Source: Oscillospiraceae bacterium | GTDB taxonomy: Bacteria; Bacillota; Clostridia; Oscillospirales; Ruminococcaceae | Length of the DNA stretch: 38,898 bases | Direction: 5' to 3' | Assembly: GCA_017847885.1 (NCBI GenBank) | Contig: JAGAUA010000021.1 | Location: 1 to 38,898, forward strand | Shown here: piece by piece, positions 1 through 8,634 of the stretch | Position numbering within the stretch: the first letter of the stretch is position 1 | Layout of the letters: the number at the start of each line of letters is the position of its first letter | Notes under the pieces: model-generated | Databases searched by the model: none | Told to the model about the DNA's origin: nothing | The model's input: only the letters and a program-made list of their open reading frames with translations | Made by a program: the position numbers and the translations under genes

Positions 1-13
1 GAACAGAGCATAT

Positions 14-83
14 TTTGTAGGGGACGGGTCTCCCGTCCCGTTTATACTGAAAAATTCGGGCGGATAATATCCGCCCCTACAAA
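14..83. repeat. REP-like inverted pair, units A and B
   Basis: Unit A (14-40, plus) starts TTTGTAGGGG and folds as GGGACGGG-TCT-CCCGTCCC. Unit B (57-83, minus orientation) folds as GGGCGGATA-A-TATCCGCCC and ends CCCCTACAAA. They are 16 bases apart, with the TTTGTAG ends facing outwards. The same family recurs at 388, 18919 and 28106 in this window. The outer TTTGTAGGGG is conserved, while the inner stem differs with compensating changes on both arms. No gene lies here. Confidence 0.75.
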
Positions 84-120
84 AAACTATTCACTAAAAT
101 TTACTTTAAACCGAATTTCT

Positions 121-314
121 AAGCAGCTTCGCTGCTTCTAAGAACGCCCTCTCTTACAGGGCGTTCTTCTTTTGCGGCTACTCGCCGCAAAATTCAACTT
201 TGCGGAGCGCTTCTAAGGCAGCGCCTGCGGGCGCAAGCAGGAGTTTCGCCGCGTGCGCGCGGCGACCAAAGGGCTTTCAGCCCTCTGGACACCTGACCAG
301 CGCGGCTGCGCTGG
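121..314. repeat. Dense array of six short hairpins
   Basis: Six perfect hairpins are packed into about 195 bases: AAGCAGC/GCTGCTT (121-137), AAGAACGCCCT/AGGGCGTTCTT (140-168), TTTTGCGGC/GCCGCAAAA (170-192), CGCCGCG/CGCGGCG (247-264), AGGGCT/AGCCCT (270-284) and CCAGCGC/GCGCTGG (297-314). Loops are 3-7 bases. The second is followed by CTTTT and could terminate plus-strand transcription. Nothing here looks protein coding: the one open frame across it (253-561) is simply the GC-rich repeat read through. The composition and nested hairpins suggest accumulated intergenic repeats rather than one RNA gene, but a structured RNA is not excluded. Confidence 0.6.
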
Positions 315-387
315 ACCAGCTTGTGCCGCTTCGCTGATACATTACAAAATGTTATGCGCTAAATTATTGTTTACACCACAAATAGCA

Positions 388-416
388 CGGGCGGATATGG
401 AATACGCCCCTACAAA
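388..416 (-). repeat. REP-like unit C (degenerate, single)
   Basis: It has the same outer sequence as the other units (CGGGCGGATA... ...CGCCCCTACAAA), but the centre is GGATATGGAATACG, so only the outer five stem pairs are perfect. This looks like a decayed copy with no inverted partner. It sits just downstream of the 471-893 gene's terminator. Confidence 0.65.
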
Positions 417-419
417 AAC

Positions 420-456
420 AAAAAGGCGAGACTCCATAACAAAGTCTCACCTTTTT
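420..456 (-). terminator. Intrinsic terminator after the 471-893 gene
   Basis: A 14-base stem (AAAAAGGCGAGACT at 420-433 against AGTCTCACCTTTTT at 443-456, one mismatch) has a 9-base loop. On the minus strand it ends in a T-rich tail (CCTTTTTGTTTTT), so it closes the long minus-strand run that begins at manA. Confidence 0.8.
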
Positions 457-470
457 CATTTTATCACGGG

Positions 471-893
471 TCAGGACGCCGCCTCAATGACCCATTTTCC
501 TCCGTCGCGGACAACCACACGCGACACGTTTTTAAGTATCTCATGCTCCGTTTCGTTATAAACCGTCAGGTCAAAGGACACGGAATATCTTCCGCCGCCC
601 AGCTTTTCCCTGCCCTTGAAGCTTGCCTCCGCCTTGAATTCCTCGTTGTCCTCCAAGGCTTCTCTTATGGCTTTGGCAGTTTCAAAGTCAGCCTCGGAAA
701 GTCCCTCGCCGCCTGCAATGCACGCCTTATACCCCTCAAAGTCGTCCCGTTCAAGGGCTGTCAGATACTTGTCGATAAGCTTCATCTGACCGCCGAAATA
801 GGCATTTGCCCACAACAGCACACAGGCTGCCAATGCGGCGGCTATGCAGAAAATTGCCCCGAAAAGCTTTCCTGCCGTAAGTTTTTTACTCAT
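471..893 (-). CDS. Small membrane-anchored protein, function unknown
   Basis: This 140-residue protein is not recognised as a named family. Residues 1-12 are basic and polar (MSKKLTAGKLFG), followed by one hydrophobic segment at about 13-32 (AIFCIAAALAACVLLWANAYF). That fits an N-terminal signal anchor with the rest outside the membrane. The remaining ~105 residues mix acidic helices (DKYLTALERDDFEGYKACI) with a C-terminal beta-rich part (YSVSFDLTVYNETEHEILKNVSRVVVRDGGKWVIE), resembling the small extracytoplasmic cone-shaped NTF2/DUF4878-like folds; that resemblance is inference. AAGGAG lies 8 bases before the ATG. It is the last gene of the minus-strand run, 43 bases after ilvD, and is followed by a terminator. 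Confidence 0.75.
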   Translation of the reverse strand: MSKKLTAGKLFGAIFCIAAALAACVLLWANAYFGGQMKLIDKYLTALERDDFEGYKACIAGGEGLSEADFETAKAIREALEDNEEFKAEASFKGREKLGGGRYSVSFDLTVYNETEHEILKNVSRVVVRDGGKWVIEAAS

Positions 894-936
894 TTATATT
901 CTCCTTTTTAGGCTGCATACAAATCGCGGAGAGCTG

Positions 937-2595
937 TCAATCCTTTAAGATAGCACCCTGAGCGCCCGATGTTACAAGCTTTGCATAACGCTTGAGGTAG
1001 CCGTGAAGCTCCTTTGTTTTCGGAGTAAACGCTGCAAGTCTGCGGTCTATCTCCTCCTGCGGAACATCGAGTGTTATGGTGTTTTCGGGAATGTTGATGG
1101 AGATGATGTCCCCCTCCTCAACAACGCCGATAACGCCGCCAACAGCCGCTTCGGGAGAAATATGACCTATCGCCGCGCCGCGTGTTGCACCGCTGAAACG
1201 TCCGTCGGTAATAAGCGCGACCTTGCTGCCCAGACCCATACCCATAATTGCAGAGGTAGGATTGAGCATCTCACGCATACCGGGGCCGCCCTTGGGTCCC
1301 TCGTAGCGGATAACAACAACGTCGCCCTCGTGTATCTGTCCGCCTGTGATAGCCGCCATAGCGTCCTCCTCGCAGTCGAAAACTCTTGCAGGTCCGCTGT
1401 GTACCAGCATTTCCTCACATACCGCGGAGCGCTTTACAACGCAGCTGTCGGGAGCAAGATTTCCGCGGAGAACAGCAATTCCGCCTGTTGTGCTGTACGG
1501 GTCGTCAATGGGACGGATAACGCTTGTATCCTTATTTACGCAGCCTGCAATGTTCTCGCCCACGGTCTTGCCCGTAGCGGTCATGCAGTCAAGGTTAAGC
1601 AGATTTTTCTTGGAAAGCTCGTTCATTACCGCATATACGCCGCCTGCCTCGTCAAGCTCCTCGATGTATGTATGTCCTGCAGGAGCAAGGTGGCAAAGGT
1701 TAGGAGTCTTTGAGCTTATATCGTTTGCAACGTCAAGGTTGATGTCAATGCCGCACTCGTGAGCGATTGCAGGCAGGTGGAGCATACTGTTTGTGGAGCA
1801 GCCAAGCGCCATATCGACTGTGAGAGCGTTCATAAACGCCTTTTCCGTCATAATGTCGAGAGGTCTGATGTCCTTTTCGATAAGCTCCATTATCTTCATG
1901 CCTGCGTGCTTTGCAAGCTCGATACGCTGTGAGTAAACCGCAGGAATTGTACCGTTGCCGCCGAGAGCCATACCCAGAACCTCGGTAAGGCAGTTCATGG
2001 AGTTTGCGGTGTACATACCCGAACATGAGCCGCAGGTGGGGCAGCCCTTTTTCTCGTACTCTTCAAGCTTTGCCTCGTCGATAGTTCCTGCGGCAAATTT
2101 GCCTACAGCCTCGGAAATGCTGGAAAAGCTTGTTTTCTTTCCGTCAACACGTCCTGCAAGCATAGGACCGCCGCTTACAAAAATCGTAGGAATGTTAAGT
2201 CTCGCCGCAGCCATAAGCAGACCGGGAACGTTCTTGTCGCAGTTGGGCACCATAACAAGCGCGTCAAAGCCGTGTGCAAGAGCCATAGCCTCGGTGGAAT
2301 CGGCGATAAGGTCACGGGTAACGAGGGAGTACTTCATGCCCTTGTGTCCCATTGCAATGCCGTCACAGACTGCTATTGCAGGGAAAACTATTGGCGTGCC
2401 GCCTGCCATTGCAACGCCAAGCTTTACTGCGTCAACTATCTTGTCGATGTTCATATGTCCCGGCACTATCTCGTTATAGGAGCTTACGATGCCGACCATG
2501 GGACGGCTTACCTCTTCATTTGTAAGACCCAGCGCGTGGTAAAGCGCACGGTGAGGTGCATTGTTCGCGCCTTTTTTGATTGAATCGCTGTACAT
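937..2595 (-). CDS. ilvD: Dihydroxy-acid dehydratase
   Basis: IlvD dehydrates 2,3-dihydroxy-isovalerate and 2,3-dihydroxy-3-methylvalerate to the 2-oxo acids that precede valine, leucine and isoleucine; it is a cytoplasmic Fe-S enzyme. The 552-residue length is normal. Visible family motifs are [10 protein letters not shown] (39-48), CDKNVPG with C119, [17 protein letters not shown] with C185/C188/C191, and the C-terminal [21 protein letters not shown]119 and C191 are the expected cluster ligands. The ribosome binding site (GAAAGGA) lies inside the last codons of the preceding lipoprotein gene, one base upstream, so translation is probably coupled. The aminotransferase for the same pathway (ilvE) is at 17762, in a separate unit. 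Its place among sugar and transport genes is unusual. Confidence 0.97.
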   Translation of the reverse strand: MYSDSIKKGANNAPHRALYHALGLTNEEVSRPMVGIVSSYNEIVPGHMNIDKIVDAVKLGVAMAGGTPIVFPAIAVCDGIAMGHKGMKYSLVTRDLIADSTEAMALAHGFDALVMVPNCDKNVPGLLMAAARLNIPTIFVSGGPMLAGRVDGKKTSFSSISEAVGKFAAGTIDEAKLEEYEKKGCPTCGSCSGMYTANSMNCLTEVLGMALGGNGTIPAVYSQRIELAKHAGMKIMELIEKDIRPLDIMTEKAFMNALTVDMALGCSTNSMLHLPAIAHECGIDINLDVANDISSKTPNLCHLAPAGHTYIEELDEAGGVYAVMNELSKKNLLNLDCMTATGKTVGENIAGCVNKDTSVIRPIDDPYSTTGGIAVLRGNLAPDSCVVKRSAVCEEMLVHSGPARVFDCEEDAMAAITGGQIHEGDVVVIRYEGPKGGPGMREMLNPTSAIMGMGLGSKVALITDGRFSGATRGAAIGHISPEAAVGGVIGVVEEGDIISINIPENTITLDVPQEEIDRRLAAFTPKTKELHGYLKRYAKLVTSGAQGAILKD

Positions 2596-2596
2596 T

Positions 2597-3616
2597 TTAA
2601 TCTATCCTTTCAAAGTTATTTGATGCAATGATACTTCCGCTTTCTATGTAGTACGCCGTGCAATCGTCGTATGTAAGCCGATTTTCGGAAAGACCGCTTT
2701 CTTCCTCCGCCCAATTGACGTACTCAATTGTGCCGTCCTCGCCAAATTTCACAAAAGCATATCCGTGCCAATCCTCCGAAATCGGCATGGCAGGCTCGTT
2801 TTCAAGGAGGTCTGCGGCGGCGTTAACCTCATCACGGCTTTTCAGAATAAGCGTTTTTCCTGCATATAAAGCCGCGTCGCCGTCACGTTTGCCATATCTG
2901 TCAAGATTGGAAAAAAGGCAGGCGTAAACATTCACACTCATGTCAATTCCATATTGAATGTCCGAGTGCATATTATTAAATTTTTCGTCATCGAAATCTG
3001 TTTCGGCAAGCTTTTGTATTTTCTCCGCAATACCGCTTATACCCTCGGGAATATCACCGCTCCAAAGGGAATTCAAAGCCGTTCCGTCAGCATATTCCGC
3101 ATTTATTTCACAGCAGCTGCTATTGCTGTCGGCAGCGCTATCGGAAGTATTTGCAGTCATACTTTGTACAGCCTCCAAAATCTCCGACGCTTGATTATCG
3201 GTAACATACGCAAAGGTGCTGCTTCCGCCTGCTTCTCCTGCCGTAACCCTGTACAGCCTTGAAGATACCGCGCTGATATTGTAAAAAAGCGCTTCTGCCC
3301 TTTTACCGTCCGCCGAGGGATATGTCACTGTCATATTAAAATTGCTGATTTTTTCGGAAAAATCCCCAAAAGTGACGGCAGCTTCCGTTTCCGAAATTAC
3401 GCTTGTTTCCGCATTTGTTTCGGAATATGCTTCCGTCTGCGTTTTGGAAATTTGCACGGCTGCAAATTCTGTTTCCGATAGGGCTTCTTCCGTTTCGGAC
3501 TCAATCAAATCGGTAAGCGATTCAGCCCGAGCCGTACTGCCGCTATCAGATTTTCCGCAGGAGGAAAACGCCGCACACATAGTAATTGCCAGAATTGCCG
3601 CAATTGCTTTTTTCAT
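2597..3616 (-). CDS. Predicted lipoprotein, function unknown
   Basis: This is a 339-residue secreted lipoprotein. The ATG at 3616 is chosen because GAGGTGA lies just upstream; an in-frame GTG at 3625 overlaps that site. The signal peptide ([20 protein letters not shown]) ends in a lipobox with lipidated C20. A low-complexity stretch rich in Glu, Ser and Thr follows (about residues 22-75, repeats of SETE/ETEA type), typical of a flexible wall-spanning linker. Next comes a folded region with alternating beta and helical segments (for example [21 protein letters not shown] and [14 protein letters not shown]). No catalytic motif or named family is recognised. It lies between the DUF4375 gene (16 bases upstream) and ilvD (1 base downstream), clearly in one transcript. 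Confidence 0.8.
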   Translation of the reverse strand: MKKAIAAILAITMCAAFSSCGKSDSGSTARAESLTDLIESETEEALSETEFAAVQISKTQTEAYSETNAETSVISETEAAVTFGDFSEKISNFNMTVTYPSADGKRAEALFYNISAVSSRLYRVTAGEAGGSSTFAYVTDNQASEILEAVQSMTANTSDSAADSNSSCCEINAEYADGTALNSLWSGDIPEGISGIAEKIQKLAETDFDDEKFNNMHSDIQYGIDMSVNVYACLFSNLDRYGKRDGDAALYAGKTLILKSRDEVNAAADLLENEPAMPISEDWHGYAFVKFGEDGTIEYVNWAEEESGLSENRLTYDDCTAYYIESGSIIASNNFERID

Positions 3617-3632
3617 TCCGTTCACCTCAAGG

Positions 3633-4184
3633 TCAATCCCCGAAATATTTTCTGTACTTCATTATATAGTCATACGCAAGTGCGGAAAATTTCTCCCCGT
3701 CAAACACATTGCCAAAGTCCTTGTCAAGCCCGTCATAATCGCCGCTTTCGCTGAACGCCAGAAACTCCGCAAGGGAACGTCCCGTTGGCTTTTTGCCGCT
3801 GTCAAAGTTCATTTTCAGACCGCGCTCAATGACCTCCGCAGGCTCGCCGTATCCCAGCGCACGCAGACCCTCCGCACCTGCTCCGATAAAGTCCCGTGAG
3901 GTGTTGAAAAACGCCTGGGCAAAGCCGCCGTTGACTATCTCCTTTGTCACGTAATCCGCGCAGAAAACGTTCAGACAGGGCGTGGGCAGCGAGTTTATCA
4001 CGCCGCACATATCCGACCAATCCGCGGCAAACTTGCCCTCTATCCAGCAGGTCACGGCAAAAACGAAATCGTCCTTAGGAATACTGTCAAGGTCGTCCTT
4101 TTTCAGATCCTTGTATTTTTCCTGCTTTGCCATGAATTCCTCGATACCCGTGCTGCCGTCCGTCAAAAAATCAAATTTGCTCAT
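3633..4184 (-). CDS. DUF4375 (DMP19-like) protein
   Basis: This 183-residue soluble protein has no signal peptide or membrane segment. The central part (about residues 75-130: DYVTKEIVNGGFAQAFFNTSRDFIGAGAEGLRALGYGEPAEVIERGL) carries the NGGF-x-Q-xFFN signature I associate with DUF4375/DMP19 domains. In other bacteria these are small cytoplasmic proteins, some reported as DNA mimics; no such role can be read from this sequence. GGAG lies 8 bases before the ATG and overlaps the end of the ROK kinase gene (5-base gap), so the two are probably translationally coupled. Family assignment is fairly secure; function is not known. Confidence 0.8.
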   Translation of the reverse strand: MSKFDFLTDGSTGIEEFMAKQEKYKDLKKDDLDSIPKDDFVFAVTCWIEGKFAADWSDMCGVINSLPTPCLNVFCADYVTKEIVNGGFAQAFFNTSRDFIGAGAEGLRALGYGEPAEVIERGLKMNFDSGKKPTGRSLAEFLAFSESGDYDGLDKDFGNVFDGEKFSALAYDYIMKYRKYFGD

Positions 4185-4189
4185 GGCTG

Positions 4190-5143
4190 TTACTCCGCAT
4201 TGCCGAGGAATGCCGCACCGATGATACCTGCGTCGTTGCCAAGCTCTGCAACGGTGATTTTAGTGTTGCAGTCAAGCATTCTTGTGTATACCTCTTTTGC
4301 CACAAGCTCTTTAAGGGGCAGCATAAGGGGGTCGCCCTCGTTGCACACGCCGCCGCCGATACAGAGGATATCGGGCTGGAAAATGTTTATAACGCTTGTG
4401 ATACCGCTTGCAAGGTACTTGATATACTTGTCGACAACTTCCTTGCCAGCCTTGTCGCCTGCGCGCATTGCGTCGAAAGCGTGGCGCGCGGAGGAGTGAC
4501 CGTCCTTAGCGGCATAGTCAGCCATAACGCTGTCGGGGTGGTCTGCGATAGCCTGCTTTGTCATGTTGATAAGACCCGTTGCGGAGGAGAACACCTCAAA
4601 GCAGCCCTTTCTTCCGCAGGTACACTGAGGACCGTCCACCTCGATAACCATGTGACCTATCTCGGTTCCTGCAAGGTTTCTGCCGGTAAAAATTTTGCCG
4701 TTGATTATAACGCCTGCGCCAACGCCCGTGCCGAGGGTAATGCAGACAGCGTCGGTAGCGCCCTTTGCCGCGCCTGCAACGAACTCGCCGTAAGCCGCCG
4801 CGTTTGCGTCGTTTGCAACATAAACAGGCTTGTTGATATGCTCCTGAATATACTTTCTGATAGGCACGTTCTCAAAACCCAGGTTGTTGGAATAAGGTAT
4901 CATTCCGTTAACATTGTCGGCAATACCGGGAGTACCCACGCCTATCCACTCAATATCGTCAACGGAAATTCCTGCGTCCTTGCAGGCTTCAAGGCTGACC
5001 TTTGCCATGTCGTCGGCAATTTCCTTTGCAGGACGGGGACAAAGTGTCTTTGTCTTAGCCTTGCCGATAATTTCAAACTTTTCGTTGACAACGCCTGCCT
5101 TAATGTTTGTTCCGCCGAGGTCGATACCAATGTAATACTTCAT
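4190..5143 (-). CDS. ROK-family sugar kinase, probable glucokinase
   Basis: The enzyme phosphorylates a hexose, most likely glucose, with ATP in the cytoplasm. At 317 residues it is typical of Firmicutes ROK glucokinases and has no N-terminal DNA-binding domain, so it is not a ROK repressor. The N-terminal phosphate loop is IGIDLGGTNIKAG (5-17). The catalytic Asp is in NDANAAAYGE (about 111-120), and the ROK zinc motif GTEIGH...CTCGRKGCFE lies near 160-185. A C-terminal CIGGGV nucleotide-binding loop is present. AAGGAG precedes the ATG. It is co-transcribed with manA and a MATE transporter, which suits hexose entry into glycolysis. Glucose specificity is inferred; N-acetylmannosamine, fructose or allose kinase activity remains possible. 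Confidence 0.9.
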   Translation of the reverse strand: MKYYIGIDLGGTNIKAGVVNEKFEIIGKAKTKTLCPRPAKEIADDMAKVSLEACKDAGISVDDIEWIGVGTPGIADNVNGMIPYSNNLGFENVPIRKYIQEHINKPVYVANDANAAAYGEFVAGAAKGATDAVCITLGTGVGAGVIINGKIFTGRNLAGTEIGHMVIEVDGPQCTCGRKGCFEVFSSATGLINMTKQAIADHPDSVMADYAAKDGHSSARHAFDAMRAGDKAGKEVVDKYIKYLASGITSVINIFQPDILCIGGGVCNEGDPLMLPLKELVAKEVYTRMLDCNTKITVAELGNDAGIIGAAFLGNAE

Positions 5144-5158
5144 AACCGTTTCTCCTTT

Positions 5159-6553
5159 TTAATCATTTTTAACTATATTGCGCAGCCATATTCCCTTTTT
5201 AATGAGGATAAAGCCTATTGTGACCTTTATTATGTCCACGAACTGGCAGATAAAATATATTTTCAGTATGCCGTAGTCCGTGAAATTTACAAGCAGCAGC
5301 GCCGTCGGGATAGTTACCGCCCATACATACGCGCTGTCAAAAAGGAACGTAACAAAAGTACGTCCGCCCGAACGGAGGGTAAAGTATGCCGCGTGCATAA
5401 ACGCCGCAAGGGGCATGAAAAGTCCCGATATCATTATCAGATGTGCCGCAAGCTCCCTGACCTGCTCCGTTGTGTTGTAGAACATGGGGAACACTTCCGC
5501 AAGCGCAGCCATAAGTCCGCCCGTGACAATTCCTGCCACGACGGTAAAGGCGATAAGTCTGGTGTCGTCCCTGCGCGCTTTCTCCATATCCCCCGAGCCG
5601 AGTATCTGTCCCACTATAATTCCCACGGAGTTGCCCAGAGCGATGAAAATTACCCCGAACAGGTTGAATATTGTGGAGGAAATATTTGTTGCCGCAACTA
5701 CCTCAAGACCGCGCCGCGAGTAGCACTGGTTAAGCACCGCCATTCCCGACGACCAGAGAAACTCGTTTACCGCAAGGGGAAGTCCGCCGATAATGATTTT
5801 CTTCACCAGTTCCCCGGGTATCCTCATGCTTCTGAACGCACCCAAAATAAATTCGTTTTCGTCCCTGTTGGCATGAGTCCACGCAATAACTATCGCGCAC
5901 TCTGTAAAACGTGCGATGACCGTTGCAAGCGCCGCGCCCTTTACTCCCATTGCAGGAAGTCCCAGCTTGCCGAAAATAAGCACCCAGTTAAGGGCAAGGT
6001 TTATCAGCACTGCCGCCAATCCCGCAAACATCGGGGGAAGCGTTTTGTTCGTCTCGCGCAGGGTCGAAGCGTAAATCTGGGTCACCGTAAACGGGATAAG
6101 TCCCACAAGCATTATGCGGAGGTATTCCTGCCCCGACTGTAACGTAAGCGCCTTATTGCCCTCTGTGCCCTCGCCCTTCAGGTACATGGAAATAAGGTCC
6201 GTACCGAAAATCGAAAGCACCGCCGCTCCCACAGCAAGTATCGCAAGTCCCGAAATGACCTTGAAGCGGAAGGTGTCCCTTACTCCATCCATACTGCCCT
6301 TGCCGAAGAACTGTGCGCCGAAAATTCCCGGCCCTGCAAGTGTTCCGAAAATACAGAGGTTGAACACAAACAGAAGCTGGTTGATGATAGCCGTACCCGA
6401 CATCTGCTCCGTGCCCAGCTGACCTATCATAATGTTGTCAAGCAGAGCAACAAAGTTGGTTATGCCGTTCTGTATCATAATTGGAACGGCTATAAGAAAA
6501 ACATTTTTGTAAAACTGTTTGTCGCCTAAAAATCTATTTGCCTTGGTATTCAT
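5159..6553 (-). CDS. MATE-family multidrug/metabolite efflux transporter
   Basis: This 464-residue polytopic membrane protein has about twelve hydrophobic segments in two related halves. The N-terminal motif PIMIQNGITNFVALLDNIMIGQLGTEQMSG is characteristic of MATE transporters (NorM/DinF type). These exchange organic cations or other small molecules for Na+ or H+ across the cytoplasmic membrane. The second half shows a matching pattern (LPLAVNEFLWSSGMAVLNQCYSRRGLEVVAATNI). Substrate cannot be read from sequence. It sits between manA (27-base gap) and the ROK kinase (15-base gap) in one run, so sugar export or osmotic relief is a possible but untested role. Confidence 0.93.
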   Translation of the reverse strand: MNTKANRFLGDKQFYKNVFLIAVPIMIQNGITNFVALLDNIMIGQLGTEQMSGTAIINQLLFVFNLCIFGTLAGPGIFGAQFFGKGSMDGVRDTFRFKVISGLAILAVGAAVLSIFGTDLISMYLKGEGTEGNKALTLQSGQEYLRIMLVGLIPFTVTQIYASTLRETNKTLPPMFAGLAAVLINLALNWVLIFGKLGLPAMGVKGAALATVIARFTECAIVIAWTHANRDENEFILGAFRSMRIPGELVKKIIIGGLPLAVNEFLWSSGMAVLNQCYSRRGLEVVAATNISSTIFNLFGVIFIALGNSVGIIVGQILGSGDMEKARRDDTRLIAFTVVAGIVTGGLMAALAEVFPMFYNTTEQVRELAAHLIMISGLFMPLAAFMHAAYFTLRSGGRTFVTFLFDSAYVWAVTIPTALLLVNFTDYGILKIYFICQFVDIIKVTIGFILIKKGIWLRNIVKND

Positions 6554-6580
6554 AATGCCTGTAAAATCCTTTCACGGGCA

Positions 6581-7540
6581 TTAATCTATGCGTGTCAGCA
6601 CCGCCTTGCATTTGCCCGATATTGTATATTTTCCGCAGCCTGCCGGAATAAATACGGTCTCGCCTTTTTTCAGCGAAAGCTCATTTTCACCGCAGGTAAG
6701 CTTGACCTCTCCCTCAAGGTTGAGTATGCACTCAAATGAGGTCTCGTCGGCGTTAAAGCACGCCTCTTTTTCTATGTCGACAGAGTATACCGTAAAATAC
6801 TCGCACTTTGAAAGCAGACGCTTTACCGCGCCGTTTTCCTCAAAGGAAGCGGTCACGGGGTAAGGCTTTGCTGGGCAAAGCTTTGTTACCTCAACAGCCT
6901 TGTCGACGTGGAGCTGTCTGGGCTTGCCGTCAGCACCGACTCTGCCGTAGTCGTAAATGCGGTATGTAGTGTTTGAATTCTGCTGTATCTCGGCAATAAG
7001 AATTCCCTTGCCGATAGCGTGGAGAGTTCCCGACTCGATAAAGAACACGTCTCCCTTTTTAACGGGAACGGACTGTGTTATTTCAAGCAGAGTGTTGTTC
7101 TGTATTCTTTCCGCAAATTCTTCCTTGCTGACTTCCTTTTTGAAGCCGTAAAGAAGCTCCGCGCCCTCGTCGCAGTCCACAATGTACCACATTTCCGTTT
7201 TGCCGTACTCACCCTCTACGCGCTGTGCGTACTCGTTATTGGGGTGTACCTGAACGGAAAGGTTATCCTTTGCGTCGATAAGCTTTATAAGGATAGGAAA
7301 CTGCTCAAAGCGCGCGCAGTTTGTTCCGAGAACAGTCTTGCCCTCGGCTTCGATATACTGTGCAAGAGTTTTCCCCTCATATTCGCCGTTTGCAACAACA
7401 GAGTTTCCGTCCTTGTGGCAGGAAAGCTCCCAGCTTTCGGCAACCTTGTCAAAATCGCAGTCCTTGCCGAAGTCGTCACGGAGACGTGTTCCGCCCCAGA
7501 GGTAATCTTTGAATGCAGGTTTAAGCTTTAATGGATACAT
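6581..7540 (-). CDS. manA: Mannose-6-phosphate isomerase, class I
   Basis: ManA interconverts mannose-6-phosphate and fructose-6-phosphate and needs zinc. The ATG at 7540 (MYPLKLKPAF) is chosen, giving 319 residues. The GGGAGG site sits 8 bases before it, whereas the earlier in-frame ATG at 7561 lies upstream of that site. Length and organisation match the short Firmicutes cupin type. Motifs seen are YLWGGTRLRDDFGK at the N-terminus, VQVHPNNEYA (zinc His), GKTEMWYI (zinc Glu) and SGTLHAIGKGILIAEIQQNSNTTYRIYDYGR (second zinc His and active-site Arg). It is the first gene of the seven-gene minus-strand run and has a consensus promoter 42-70 bases upstream. Confidence 0.95.
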   Translation of the reverse strand: MYPLKLKPAFKDYLWGGTRLRDDFGKDCDFDKVAESWELSCHKDGNSVVANGEYEGKTLAQYIEAEGKTVLGTNCARFEQFPILIKLIDAKDNLSVQVHPNNEYAQRVEGEYGKTEMWYIVDCDEGAELLYGFKKEVSKEEFAERIQNNTLLEITQSVPVKKGDVFFIESGTLHAIGKGILIAEIQQNSNTTYRIYDYGRVGADGKPRQLHVDKAVEVTKLCPAKPYPVTASFEENGAVKRLLSKCEYFTVYSVDIEKEACFNADETSFECILNLEGEVKLTCGENELSLKKGETVFIPAGCGKYTISGKCKAVLTRID

Positions 7541-7581
7541 ACATAATTCCTCCCGTTTCAATCAATAAAAATTCACCTTAA

Positions 7582-7610
7582 ATTATACCACAAACCGCCT
7601 TTTATGTCAA
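7582..7610 (-). promoter_or_regulatory. Sigma-A promoter of the manA operon
   Basis: On the minus strand TTGACA (7605-7610) and TATAAT (7582-7587) are separated by exactly 17 bases. The bases before the -10 read TGTGG, an extended -10 form. Both hexamers are perfect consensus. It points at manA and is the only strong promoter I see for the genes down to 471. Confidence 0.9.
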
Positions 7611-7649
7611 CAAAAAGGGTTGTACCCAATATATGATTGCCTTAAAATA

Positions 7650-7678
7650 TGGACTTTTTCCCATAGCTGTGGTATAAT
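7650..7678 (+). promoter_or_regulatory. Promoter of prmC
   Basis: TGGACT (7650-7655), a 17-base spacer, then TATAAT (7673-7678) preceded by CTGTGG (extended -10). It is divergent from the manA promoter and 29 bases before the prmC start. Confidence 0.75.
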
Positions 7679-7706
7679 ATTTTAAACCAACGAAAGGAAC
7701 TGCATT

Positions 7707-8582
7707 ATGACTTTAAAAGAACTTTACGAATTGACCGACAATATGCTCTGCGCCGCGAGGGTGGAAAATCACCGCTTTGATACCGATTGTCTTTTTGAGG
7801 ACATTCTCGGTGCTGACAGGGTAACGCTTATGCTGAACGGCGGAAACGAAGTCCCCGAGCCTGACGCGGACAGGCTCATGGAAGCGGCGGAAAAGCGCTG
7901 CTCGGGAGAGCCTTTGCAATATATCCTCGGCACGTGGGAGTTTTACGGAAGAAAATTCTGCGTGGGCGAGGGAGTGCTGATACCCCGTCCCGACACCGAG
8001 GTGCTTGCGGAAAAGGTGCTGGAGCATTTCAAAAGCGTCGGGAACTATTCCCCCGAGATATGCGACCTTTGCAGCGGCACGGGCTGCATTGCCGTTACGC
8101 TGAAAAAGGAAATGCCGAAAGCGACCGTTCATGCAGTCGAGCTTTCCTCGGAGGCTATGCCCTACCTCATAAAAAATATCCGCCTCAACGAAGCGGATGT
8201 GAAGATAATAAAGGGTGACGTTACCGACGGACGGCTGCTTGAAAATTTTGCCGACCCCGATGATATCGGTGAGTACCGAAAAATCGACTGCATAGTTTCA
8301 AATCCCCCCTATCTTACCGACAAGGAAATGGAGGAGCTTTCCCGTGAGGTTAAGCATGAGCCCGAGCTTGCTCTCCGCGGCGGCGCGGACGGACTGAAAT
8401 TCTACCGCACCATATCCTGCTTGTGGGGAGAGATACTGAAAAGTGGCGGTCTGCTCGCCTTTGAGATAGGCTGGGAGCAGGGCGCGGCGGTCAAAGAAAT
8501 CCTTGAGAAAAGCGGATACAAAAACGTGACCGTATACAAAGACTACGCAGGCAACGACAGAGTGGTTACAGGAATAAAATAA
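7707..8582 (+). CDS. prmC: Release factor glutamine N5-methyltransferase
   Basis: PrmC (HemK) methylates the glutamine of the GGQ motif of peptide-chain release factors with S-adenosylmethionine. The protein is 291 residues, normal for the family. An N-terminal helical domain (about 1-75) binds the release factor. The Rossmann methyltransferase domain starts at GEGVLIPRPDTEVL, then DLCSGTGCIAVTL (SAM loop) and the catalytic SNPPYLT (about residues 195-201). AAAGGA precedes the ATG. In many Firmicutes prmC follows prfA; here it stands alone, with its own promoter and a terminator directly after the stop. Confidence 0.96.
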   Translation: MTLKELYELTDNMLCAARVENHRFDTDCLFEDILGADRVTLMLNGGNEVPEPDADRLMEAAEKRCSGEPLQYILGTWEFYGRKFCVGEGVLIPRPDTEVLAEKVLEHFKSVGNYSPEICDLCSGTGCIAVTLKKEMPKATVHAVELSSEAMPYLIKNIRLNEADVKIIKGDVTDGRLLENFADPDDIGEYRKIDCIVSNPPYLTDKEMEELSREVKHEPELALRGGADGLKFYRTISCLWGEILKSGGLLAFEIGWEQGAAVKEILEKSGYKNVTVYKDYAGNDRVVTGIK

Positions 8583-8585
8583 CGC

Positions 8586-8624
8586 AAAAACGGCTGACAC
8601 ATTAATTGTGCCAGCCGTTTTTTT
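8586..8624. terminator. Bidirectional terminator between prmC and pckG
   Basis: AAACGGCTGACACA pairs with TGTGCCAGCCGTTT around a TTAAT loop (one mismatch) and is flanked by A-run and T-run. It can serve both prmC (plus) and pckG (minus), which converge here. Confidence 0.85.
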
Positions 8625-8634
8625 ATGGTGTAAA

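Noticed and set aside
253..561. 102-residue ORF across the hairpin array
   Set aside because: It is the repeat block read through and overlaps a terminator and the end of a real gene; no ribosome binding site.
4481..6142. 553-residue plus-strand frame across the ROK kinase and MATE genes
   Set aside because: Low-complexity Arg/Cys/His-rich translation opposite two well-supported genes, with no matching motif.
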